Below are positions 40,723-47,802 of a stretch of 64,000 nucleotides of DNA, in pieces (the stretch's first letter is position 1; each line of letters opens with the position of its first letter). The notes below the pieces were generated by a model. The model had not been told where the DNA came from. It searched no databases and saw nothing but the letters and a program-made list of their open reading frames with translations. The position numbers were made by a program, and so were the translations under genes. The stretch covers positions 98,094 to 162,093 of the forward strand of contig DBXY01000052.1 in NCBI GenBank assembly GCA_002309765.1, in the 5' to 3' direction. The stretch comes from Verrucomicrobia bacterium UBA1200 (GTDB lineage: Bacteria; Verrucomicrobiota; Kiritimatiellia; RFP12; UBA1067).

Positions 40723-41922
40723 TTACAAATCGTTCACCGGCGGCACCTCCAGCGATTGCCACTTGGGCGGCGGAGGCGGCGGAGTGTCATCGTTGGGATT
40801 GATTTGCGCGTCGGCGTTGTTCTTAAGCACCGCGTCCACAAAAGCAACCATGCGCAACCCTTCCGGCGGACTCACGAAGTCCAACCCCGGATCGGGATTG
40901 ATAATCTTGCCGGCCTTGGCAAAGGCGGCGAAGCTGAGATACGACTTTGCCAGCGCGTCAACATACGCCTCGTTGTTCCCAAACGGCGTCGGCGGGCAGA
41001 ACGGGGTCGGCGGCGGCACCGACTCGCCGATAGAGGTGACGGAACCGTCCACCGCCCGCAACCGGATAACGCCGGGGTCAATCTGCTTCCAAAGCATCGC
41101 GGCCCTGTCACCGTAAATCTGAAACGATAATCCGTCTGCCGCCCCGGTCTCGATCTGGCTGGCCAGGAAATAACCGCGCACCCCGTTGTTGAAACGGGCC
41201 AGCACGGTACAATCGTCATCAATCACCCGTCCCGGAACCGTCGGGCGCATATCGGAGGTGAGGTCAACCACCGAGAGCCCGGTAAGCCACTCCGCAAGAT
41301 AGAAACAGTGCGAAGCCAAATCCGCCAGACATCCCGCCGGACCGCCGCGGCGCGGATCGGAACGCCACAGCGCCTGACGGTTCCCGGCATTCTCAATCCG
41401 GGGCGCCATCCACCCCAGCCGATACTCCACCACCACTTTGCGGATGGTGCCGAGCGCCTTTTCCTCCAGCATCGCCTTGGCCTTGCGAAGCGCCGGGTAA
41501 GCCGGGTAAACCATCGCCACCCCGAACGGAACCTGGTTCGCGGTCATTTTACGCATCAGGTTCAGCGCCTCGTCGATATTACAGGTGAATGGCTTTTCGC
41601 AGAAAATCGGGAAATGCGCGTCCAGGGCGGACATTGAGATGGGATAGTGCATGGCGTTGGAGGTGACGATGGAGACAAAATCCACCCGTTCCTCCGGCGG
41701 CAGGAACGCTTCCCTCCGGAAGAAATCCCGATATGTCCCGTAAACCCGGTTCGCCTGCAAGTTAAGCGCCCGGCCCGTTTCGTAAGATGAGTTCCGGTTA
41801 GAACCAAATGCACCGCTAACCAATTCAATGCAACCGCATTTCTTAATCGCGCGCCGGTGGATCTCGCCCATGAACGAGTCTTTGCCACCGCCAATCATGC
41901 CTATTTTAAGTGTATCTGCCAT
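40723..41922 (-). CDS. Gfo/Idh/MocA family oxidoreductase
   Basis: NAD(P)-dependent dehydrogenase related to inositol and glucose-fructose dehydrogenases. The N-terminal Rossmann domain begins with LKIGMIGGGKDSFMGEIHR (variant GxGxxG as GGGKDS). The family elements VSIVTSNAMHYPISMSALDA, PIFCEKPFTCNIDEALNL with Lys in EKP, and the C-terminal domain with DLASHCFYLAEWLTGL (the His catalytic region) are present. DTPPPPPP near the end is a proline-rich tail. Sugar or sugar-derivative oxidation in the cytoplasm is likely. The start is at ATG 41922 (MADTLKIGM), because the earlier frame to 41976 gives an unusual N-terminus. It has its own promoter. Substrate unknown. Confidence 0.85.
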   Translation of the reverse strand: MADTLKIGMIGGGKDSFMGEIHRRAIKKCGCIELVSGAFGSNRNSSYETGRALNLQANRVYGTYRDFFRREAFLPPEERVDFVSIVTSNAMHYPISMSALDAHFPIFCEKPFTCNIDEALNLMRKMTANQVPFGVAMVYPAYPALRKAKAMLEEKALGTIRKVVVEYRLGWMAPRIENAGNRQALWRSDPRRGGPAGCLADLASHCFYLAEWLTGLSVVDLTSDMRPTVPGRVIDDDCTVLARFNNGVRGYFLASQIETGAADGLSFQIYGDRAAMLWKQIDPGVIRLRAVDGSVTSIGESVPPPTPFCPPTPFGNNEAYVDALAKSYLSFAAFAKAGKIINPDPGLDFVSPPEGLRMVAFVDAVLKNNADAQINPNDDTPPPPPPKWQSLEVPPVNDL

Positions 41923-41992
41923 ATGCGCCACTCTACTTTCTGCGGCAATAGCTATCCCGGACAAACCGGAACACACCGCTTAACTGTAACGT

Positions 41993-42022
41993 ATCATATA
42001 TTAAAAGGGACTGTGTTGGCAA
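41993..42022 (-). promoter_or_regulatory. Sigma-70-type promoter of the Gfo/Idh gene
   Basis: Minus-strand TTGCCA (42022-42017) and TATGAT (41998-41993) are separated by 18 bp, with a leader of about 65 bases. Confidence 0.45.
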
Positions 42023-42052
42023 GCGAAAAAAAATTTTTTGCGGCAACCGTTC

Positions 42053-42081
42053 GGTTTTACCCCAAACGCGGGGTTAAAACC
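42053..42081 (-). terminator. Hairpin at the LUD gene end, possible weak terminator
   Basis: GGTTTTACCCC and GGGGTTAAAACC form a stem (loop about AAACGC) that covers the stop codon of the LUD gene. A T-rich run follows only about 15-30 bases later on the minus strand, so termination is uncertain. Confidence 0.35.
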
Positions 42082-42730
42082 CCAAATCGTCATTGACCAC
42101 CAAAACGTGGAAATCGGTCCGTTGGGGCTTGCGCTCAAAAACGGCGGTGACATTGCAAATGCGATCGGGCGAAGCGCAGTCGGCGCACATTCCGGTCATG
42201 GCGCAAGGAGTGTTTTTGCCCAACCGCATCGCATTGGGCGGCGAAGCCTGCTGCCTGACGCGCTTACAGGCGTCTTCGATGCCGCCATCGACGATTTTAT
42301 TGCGACCCACCGTCAAAATGACCTTTTTCGGACCAAAAATCATAGCCGCCACCCGGTTGCCGACCCCGTCGACATTAACCAGCACCCCGTCAATGGTTAC
42401 CGCGTTAGCGCTGGCGAGAAAAAGATCGCAAGTCAGCTGGCGGCGCATCACCATCATTTTTTCTTCCGGGGTTAGGTTCGGGTTGCCGTGAATCAGCAGT
42501 TCCTTGCCCATCGACTGCAACGGTTCGGTCACCTGAAGGTCGGAGACGGTCATCGACCCGCCGAAACCCACCGATTGGGCGTCCTCGGCCTGTTTCAAGA
42601 TGTATTCCGCCGCGTCTGAAGCGGCGGGGCAATAAACCGACGTGAAATTGCGCCGCTCCAACGCCTTAACCACGGCCAAGCACTTTTTCTCCCAAAGCCA
42701 ATTCATCATTCCGCGGGTACGCTCCGACAT
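42074..42730 (-). CDS. LUD-domain (LutC/DUF162) protein
   Basis: Single LUD domain of about 218 residues, related to LutB/LutC lactate-utilisation proteins and the DUF162 family. Family elements: VGFGGSMTVSDLQVTEPLQS, LFLASANAVTIDGVLVNVDG, GNRVAAMIFGPKKVILTVGRNKIV, and a Cys-rich terminal stretch (CAMTGMCADCASPDRIC) typical of stand-alone DUF162 proteins, which may bind a metal. No LutA or LutB partner is next to it. The ATG at 42730 is preceded by GGGGGCGGAAA; 17 further residues upstream are unlikely. It is 91 bases after the GH2 gene, so it may belong to that operon or stand alone. Biochemical role unknown. Confidence 0.8.
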   Translation of the reverse strand: MSERTRGMMNWLWEKKCLAVVKALERRNFTSVYCPAASDAAEYILKQAEDAQSVGFGGSMTVSDLQVTEPLQSMGKELLIHGNPNLTPEEKMMVMRRQLTCDLFLASANAVTIDGVLVNVDGVGNRVAAMIFGPKKVILTVGRNKIVDGGIEDACKRVRQQASPPNAMRLGKNTPCAMTGMCADCASPDRICNVTAVFERKPQRTDFHVLVVNDDLGF

Positions 42731-42752
42731 TTTCCGCCCCCTATTGTAAGTC

Positions 42753-42780
42753 TGGCCGCCCGGCAACCGCCGGACGGCCA
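42753..42780. other. Strong 12-bp hairpin between GH2 and LUD genes
   Basis: TGGCCGCCCGGC (42753-42764) pairs with GCCGGACGGCCA (42769-42780), with one C-A or G-U position and a 4-base loop. No T-tract follows on the minus strand. It may protect an mRNA end or slow transcription between the genes. Confidence 0.4.
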
Positions 42781-42821
42781 TTGAAGATTGGACCTGACAT
42801 CAAAAATCAGGCCGTTACCGG

Positions 42822-45107
42822 TTATTTGTAACTGATCGTGGTGATGCCGACATCGATGTACGCGCCGCCAACCTTGTTGCCAACGCTCACCGCCAAAACG
42901 TTGCGCCCCTGCTTCAAAGCGCGGCGGAACACCGCCTGATCCAGCTCGATGTCTTCATACTTGATGTTGTATCCGCTCAACTTGGCGATTTCGACCCCGT
43001 TGAGGTAAACCACCGCATCCTCGTCGTAGAAGCACTTGAGGGCGAATTCGCCTGCGGCAGACAAATCGCCGGAGAAATCAAAGGTGCGCCGGACCCACAG
43101 TTTGGGGGAATCCCACAACGTGCGGACCACCGCATTATCCTTGGCGTCACGCTTGATGATCTCGTTGCCGAAACCAGCCTCACCGCTCTTCCACGACGAA
43201 TCGTTGAATTCCGGCTTCATCCAACCGTCAGCGGGTTGCGAGGTGGTGTACTGCCACTTGGCGGCAGCCGCCTGGGAGGTCGGCAGGATATCCTTGTAAA
43301 CCGCGATGCGGGTGTCGGCGGCGGCCGTGTAAACCGCGTCGTGCAGTTTCTTCAGCTCCGCCCGGTTGTACTTCTCGTGCTTGCGGTCGTAGGTGACCAA
43401 ACCGTTGATCTCGGATTCCACGTCCGTGGTCTGGGTGTAAACCGAGGCCGCAAGACCTTTCTTGGCCAACTTCGCCAATTTGCGCATCAAAGCGGTGTAA
43501 CGGGCGAAAGAAGCCTCGGTGGTGGTATCGGAGACATACCCCCAGTTCTTGCTGTTCTCGCGCCACAGGTGCCCGGAAATCGACAGCCCGATGCCGCCGA
43601 ACTCGCCCAGCACCGAGACGCGGTTGTCCATCACGTCAAACATTCCGGGACCGGGATAGTTGTGCATATCGCGGGTATCGCCCACCCCGTAATCGTTCCA
43701 GCCCGACGGACCGTCAACCAACCGGGTGGGATCGTAACGCTTAACCCAGTTCTGGGTCATGTTGGTCTTCGCGGCGGCCGGCTGGCCCCAGCTCTCGTTG
43801 TACGGCACCCACATCACGATGCACGGGAAGGTTTGCAACAGGTCGATCATCCCCTTCAGTTCCTTGCGGTACTCGGCGTAACGCTCGTCCTGGTTGCCCC
43901 AACCGCTCACCATGTCCTGCCAAATCATAATGCCCATCTTGTCGCAGAGGTAGTAGTAGCGCAACGGCTCGACCTTGATGTGCTTGCGCATCATGTTGAA
44001 CCCAACGCCTTTGAGCAGGTCGATGTCGTACTTCATCGCCGCCTCGGAGGGCGGGGTCAAGAGCCCGTCCGGCCACCAGCCCTGATCAAGCGTACCCTGC
44101 ATGTAGCACATTTCGTTGTTCAGGTAAAAGCGCGGAACGCCCTTTTCATCCTTGCGCCACTCGACCTTGCGCATTCCGAAGTAACCGTTCACAACGTCAT
44201 CGGCGCTGTCGGGGGCCTCCAGCGTAATTTCCAAACCGTAAAGGTTAGGATTGGCGGGCGACCACAACTGCGCGTCCTTCACCGGCAGCACCACCGGTTT
44301 CCCCCAGCTTTTAACTTTGCCGCTGGAGACCACTTTGTCGCCGTATTTCACCTTCAGGCTGACCTTGGCATTGGAGAGGTCGCCCTCGGCCTGGACGGTA
44401 ACCGCCACCGTTCCGGCATCGATATCCGTGACCACCTTGTAACCGGTGATGTAGGTGGCAGGGACTACTTCGGCCCAAACGGTCTGCCAAATGCCGGAAA
44501 CGCGGGTGTACATGCATCCGCCCGGCTTGCAGTGCTGCTTGCCCATGCTCTGGGTGAAACGTCCGTCACTGTTGGTCGGGTCCCAAACCGACACCACCAG
44601 TTCGTTCGCACCCTGCACCGCCGCGTCGGTAATGTCAATCGTAAAAGGCTGGTTGCCGCCGGTGTGCGGGGCATCGGTGACCTCAATGCCGTTGACGAAC
44701 ACCTGCGCCCGGTAATCGACCGCGCCAAAGTGCAGCAACAGTCTTTCCTTAGAGGAATCGAACTTGGCATCGAACGACCGCTTGTACCAAAGCTGCTCCG
44801 GCGTTTCCATCAAATGCTTCACGCCGGAAAGCGCGGATTCCACGCAGAACGGCACCAGAATCTCGCCCTGCCACTCTTCCGGAACCCCGTCTTCGCGCTT
44901 GTTGATGCTGTACTGCCACAAACCGTTCAGATTCTGCCAGTTCTCGCGCACCAGGTTCGGCCGCGGATACTCCGTCCACGCCGTTTCCGGGGTTATCTTC
45001 TCACCCCAAACCGTCATCAGCGGGTTCTCCGCCGGAGCGTAAGCCAATGACTCACCCGCCACCATCAGCCCCGCTACCGCCACGGTCAAACCAATCAACT
45101 TATTCAT
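42822..45107 (-). CDS. Secreted GH2 glycoside hydrolase
   Basis: Family GH2 enzyme (beta-galactosidase, beta-mannosidase, beta-glucuronidase group), 761 residues. Signal peptide MNKLIGLTVAVAGLMVAGES. The sugar-binding domain (about 35-210) includes WQNLNGLWQYSINKREDG and WYKRSFDAKFD; then an immunoglobulin-like domain; then the TIM barrel with MRKHIKVEPLRYYYLCDKMG, the acid/base in VPYNESWG (Glu438) and the nucleophile in VLGEFGGIG (Glu502). A C-terminal beta-sandwich follows (about 620-761). All catalytic parts are intact, so active on a beta-linked sugar in the periplasm or outside. The sugar cannot be read from the sequence. No GGTIIIMR-type tail: it ends in TTISYK. Confidence 0.88.
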   Translation of the reverse strand: MNKLIGLTVAVAGLMVAGESLAYAPAENPLMTVWGEKITPETAWTEYPRPNLVRENWQNLNGLWQYSINKREDGVPEEWQGEILVPFCVESALSGVKHLMETPEQLWYKRSFDAKFDSSKERLLLHFGAVDYRAQVFVNGIEVTDAPHTGGNQPFTIDITDAAVQGANELVVSVWDPTNSDGRFTQSMGKQHCKPGGCMYTRVSGIWQTVWAEVVPATYITGYKVVTDIDAGTVAVTVQAEGDLSNAKVSLKVKYGDKVVSSGKVKSWGKPVVLPVKDAQLWSPANPNLYGLEITLEAPDSADDVVNGYFGMRKVEWRKDEKGVPRFYLNNEMCYMQGTLDQGWWPDGLLTPPSEAAMKYDIDLLKGVGFNMMRKHIKVEPLRYYYLCDKMGIMIWQDMVSGWGNQDERYAEYRKELKGMIDLLQTFPCIVMWVPYNESWGQPAAAKTNMTQNWVKRYDPTRLVDGPSGWNDYGVGDTRDMHNYPGPGMFDVMDNRVSVLGEFGGIGLSISGHLWRENSKNWGYVSDTTTEASFARYTALMRKLAKLAKKGLAASVYTQTTDVESEINGLVTYDRKHEKYNRAELKKLHDAVYTAAADTRIAVYKDILPTSQAAAAKWQYTTSQPADGWMKPEFNDSSWKSGEAGFGNEIIKRDAKDNAVVRTLWDSPKLWVRRTFDFSGDLSAAGEFALKCFYDEDAVVYLNGVEIAKLSGYNIKYEDIELDQAVFRRALKQGRNVLAVSVGNKVGGAYIDVGITTISYK

Positions 45108-45144
45108 GCGTTAATTCCTTTCAAATAAGATTAAAAACTACGGA

Positions 45145-45156
45145 TTTCCGCGGAAA
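45145..45156. promoter_or_regulatory. 12-bp perfect palindrome in the GH2 leader
   Basis: TTTCCGCGGAAA in the 5' leader about 40 bases before the GH2 start codon. It could be an operator or a small hairpin. Confidence 0.28.
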
Positions 45157-45234
45157 CCGGCCGCCCGCCGCGATTGCAAATGTGACTCAAGCAACCCAAT
45201 CGCCGCCGACAGACATTTCCTTGAAAACGTAAAA

Positions 45235-45264
45235 AGCATAACACAAAACAACCGGTGAAGTAAA
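45235..45264 (-). promoter_or_regulatory. Possible promoter of the GH2 gene
   Basis: Minus-strand TTTACT (45264-45259) and TATGCT (45240-45235) with 18-bp spacing, giving a leader of about 120 bases that contains the TTTCCGCGGAAA palindrome. Confidence 0.38.
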
Positions 45265-45290
45265 GCCGCATTTTTGTGCATAAGTTGGAT

Positions 45291-45330
45291 GGTTAGGTGG
45301 TTAGGTGGTTGGGTGGTTGGGTGGTTTGAT
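45291..45330. repeat. Tandem 8-bp repeats GGTTAGGT/GGTTGGGT
   Basis: Five adjoining 8-bp units (GGTTAGGT twice, GGTTGGGT twice, then GGTTTGAT). First of four successive minisatellite blocks in the 380-bp intergenic region between the GH2 and GH127 genes, which otherwise has no gene. Confidence 0.85.
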
Positions 45331-45331
45331 T

Positions 45332-45392
45332 TAGTCGCTAGTCGATCTAGTTATTCTAGTTAATCTAGTCAATCTAGTCAATCTAGTCAAAA
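45332..45392. repeat. Tandem 9-bp repeats TAGTCAATC
   Basis: Six 9-bp units with variation (TAGTCGATC, TAGTTATTC, TAGTTAATC, TAGTCAATC twice, TAGTCAAAA), following a partial first unit TAGTCGC. Directly after the 8-bp repeat block. Confidence 0.85.
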
Positions 45393-45478
45393 GACTTCAG
45401 ACTTCGGACATAAGACATCCAGCCTCTAGCGACTACCTGCCCCCTAATTCTTCATTCTTCTCTCTTCATTTTTCATTT
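45393..45478. repeat. Two 7-bp repeat blocks, GACTTCN and TTCATTY
   Basis: Four 7-bp units starting with GAC (GACTTCA, GACTTCG, GACATAA, GACATCC; 45393-45420), an unrepeated stretch of 30 bases, then four to five 7-bp units of TTCATTC/TTCATTT (about 45451-45478). This touches the end of the GH127 gene. Confidence 0.75.
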
Positions 45479-45487
45479 CCAAGCAGA

Positions 45488-47428
45488 CTATTTCGCTTTT
45501 GGAAGCCATGTCTGGACGTGCTTGCCATTCCAACCATTGACGGAGGCGTAGTCGCACATGGTGATGAATCCGTCCTTGGTGGGGACGCGGAACTCAAGCC
45601 GGTGCGCCGGCGACTGGGGTACGATCCGTTCAACGGCCACGGTACCGTCCGCGCCCGCTTTGATCGCGACCGGGGCGGCATAGTTCGGATCCGTGTTCTC
45701 GTCGCGAGAAAGCGCGATGGGACCCCACGTAACCGCCTGGAACGGGGCGGAGGCGTGGTTGCGTCCGACCGGCGCGTCGAGCAGGCGCGCCTTGAAGTCG
45801 AATGTCACGGCGACCTTGTCGCCCGCACGCCATGCGCGCGCCAGTTTCAGGTACTTCCCGGGGATAACCTCGCTGACTGGCTCGCCGTTGATAGTAACGG
45901 TTGTCTTTTCGCTCCATGCCGGGATGCGCAGGGAGATTGTGAAGGATTCCTCGCGCGCGGGCGAAACGGTCATGCGCCACCCGCCCATGTCGAGCAAGTC
46001 GCCTTCCGCCGCTAAGCGAATCTCGCCGCCCGACGCGGTTTTTGCAACAGCCGAGCCGGCGTTATACAGGTTCACGACCGGACCATCCTGCGCCTGCATC
46101 ACCGCCACGAAGGGGATGTACGCAAGGCCCATCGGCCCGTTCAAATTGCAACAGGTGACGGGGCCGCTCTCGAACGTCCAGCCCCACCCCTTGTTCGTCA
46201 CCTTTTCGCCGTTGAGCAGGTTCACGTAACTGAACCCGTCACCGTTCGGCTTCATCGCGCCAAGCAGCCCGTTGTAAACGTAGAGTTCAATGGCGTCCGC
46301 CGCCCGCACGTCGCCGGTCAGGCGCAGAACCTGGCTTGCGTACTTCATCCACGTCACGCCTACGCACGTCTCCATCATCCGCGTCATGTCGGGGTTCGAC
46401 TGCTCGGCGGCCGTGTTGTCCCACGCCTCGCCGAACCAGCGCGGCCAGTGCGGGTAGTTTCCGCCGCCGTTGCCAACGATCGTGATTTCGTGTCGCAGCA
46501 CGCTGTCGAAATACTTGACCACCGCCTCGCTCGCCGACGTATCACCCGTCACGCGGCTCCATTCGGCAAGACCCTCAAAAACGGATGTCATCTCGTAAGC
46601 CTTCGGGTACGGCTCGCCCATCCGCCACGGCATCGTACCCGTGCGGGCCTGCTCAAAGAGGTTGCTCCCTTTAGCGCCGCCGCACTCGATAATGTAGCGC
46701 GCGAAGTCGAGGTAGTCCTTGCGTCCGGTTAGCTTGTACAAGCGCATGAACGGTTCCAGCAGCGACGACGATTCGATACAGTTCGGGCTCCACCCGATCT
46801 CGCGGATATCGCGCTTCGGCGCGGGGCCGACCTGACGGATGATGCAGTCCGCCTGGCGCTGGAGCGAGGCCAGCACCTCCGGACGGCGTTCCACCCATTC
46901 GTAGTAGTCCTCCAGCCCCAGCATCACGTACTTCCGCTCCCACAGGTCGCCGCAGTGCGGATGCGAATGGCCATCGCCGCCGGGCTGCAGCTCATCCGGC
47001 ACGCAGCTGACGCTGCCGTTCGGCCGCTCCGTCGCGAGGATGTCCGCGACTGCGGTGTCCAGCACCGCCTTTAACCCGGGGTCGCGCAGATGGCGGTACT
47101 GCATGGCCCCGGACCGCACGAATTTCCCCCACATCTCGCCGAGCGCGAACTGGGGCCGCCCCTCCCTGAAGAATGCCGCGAATTCATGGTACGGCACGTT
47201 CCCCTTGTGCCAATTCGCGACGCTCTTTTCAATCGGCACCTCCAACCCGCCCGAAAGTCTAACGGCACCGGCGGGAAGCGGCTCCATCACGTCTCGCACC
47301 GCACACTTCACCTGTTCGGCCGGCGCCGCAGGGGTGGTGTCGGCATATACCGCGCCGACCATAACAGCGGCGGACAGAAGGATTGCGAACGATTTTCCTC
47401 TACGGGATTCTTTCTTCACGGCATTCAC
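45488..47428 (-). CDS. Secreted GH127-like beta-L-arabinofuranosidase
   Basis: Family DUF1680/GH127, whose founding enzyme HypBA1 releases beta-L-arabinofuranose with a Cys nucleophile held by zinc. A signal peptide follows a short basic start (KKESRRGKSFAILLSAAV). The four zinc ligands align: Glu353 and Cys355 in METCVGVTW, Cys426 and Cys427 in VTCCNLNGP, matching the HypBA1 spacing (Glu338, Cys340, Cys417, Cys418). Glu334 in FGEAWDN is the probable acid/base. The C-terminal beta-sandwich holds ISLRIPAWSEKTTVTING. Translation starts with GTG (47428, or GTG at 47419); no ATG is suitable, and GGAAGG lies 8 bases before the first. Sugar specificity is inferred from family. Confidence 0.85.
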   Translation of the reverse strand: MNAVKKESRRGKSFAILLSAAVMVGAVYADTTPAAPAEQVKCAVRDVMEPLPAGAVRLSGGLEVPIEKSVANWHKGNVPYHEFAAFFREGRPQFALGEMWGKFVRSGAMQYRHLRDPGLKAVLDTAVADILATERPNGSVSCVPDELQPGGDGHSHPHCGDLWERKYVMLGLEDYYEWVERRPEVLASLQRQADCIIRQVGPAPKRDIREIGWSPNCIESSSLLEPFMRLYKLTGRKDYLDFARYIIECGGAKGSNLFEQARTGTMPWRMGEPYPKAYEMTSVFEGLAEWSRVTGDTSASEAVVKYFDSVLRHEITIVGNGGGNYPHWPRWFGEAWDNTAAEQSNPDMTRMMETCVGVTWMKYASQVLRLTGDVRAADAIELYVYNGLLGAMKPNGDGFSYVNLLNGEKVTNKGWGWTFESGPVTCCNLNGPMGLAYIPFVAVMQAQDGPVVNLYNAGSAVAKTASGGEIRLAAEGDLLDMGGWRMTVSPAREESFTISLRIPAWSEKTTVTINGEPVSEVIPGKYLKLARAWRAGDKVAVTFDFKARLLDAPVGRNHASAPFQAVTWGPIALSRDENTDPNYAAPVAIKAGADGTVAVERIVPQSPAHRLEFRVPTKDGFITMCDYASVNGWNGKHVQTWLPKAK

Positions 47429-47469
47429 CCTCTCTTTCCTTCCTTAAGACTCCTCTTGCCCTAAAAGAT

Positions 47470-47499
47470 CGTTTGACCACTCTTGCCCAAAGTCAAACG
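47470..47499. promoter_or_regulatory. Inverted repeat, possible operator between GH127 and giant protein 4
   Basis: CGTTTGAC (47470-47477) and GTCAAACG (47492-47499) are separated by 14 bp in the 374-bp divergent region. The region also has a 14-bp perfect palindrome AAAAATCGATTTTT (47699-47712) and a -10-like TATTAT at 47771. I see no gene in it; a short frame of 80 codons is not convincing. Confidence 0.35.
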
Positions 47500-47802
47500 T
47501 ATGTTATCACTTTTATCCGTTATACGCAATCCGATTATTGCGTTTATTGATGGGCGAGGAGACGTTTTCCAAGTCAGCTTTGTAAACGGCCGGCCCGCAA
47601 ATGGCGGTTTACGGAGACGACGTTATAACGGCGGTTTTATGGCAAATCGCGGTCGCGATGCGCCCGCTAGCGCCACATTTTACCCCCCAAAAACCGCGAA
47701 AAATCGATTTTTGGCGAAAATATAACCTTTTTTTTGTGAAAAGATTATTTCCTTTTCCCATGATTTGTGGTATTATTAGTTTTGTTGAAAGGAGATTCGG
47801 TT

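Noticed and set aside
43236..45050. 604-codon plus-strand open frame
   Set aside because: Lies wholly antisense to the secreted GH2 gene, whose catalytic motifs are complete. Same explanation as for other mirrored frames.
45291..45478. CRISPR array
   Set aside because: Repeat units are 7-9 bp, contiguous and without spacers, so minisatellites rather than CRISPR repeats. No cas gene is nearby.
47483..47725. Small 80-codon gene upstream of giant protein 4
   Set aside because: No ribosome-binding site, no signal or domain, and it overlaps likely promoter and operator sequences.
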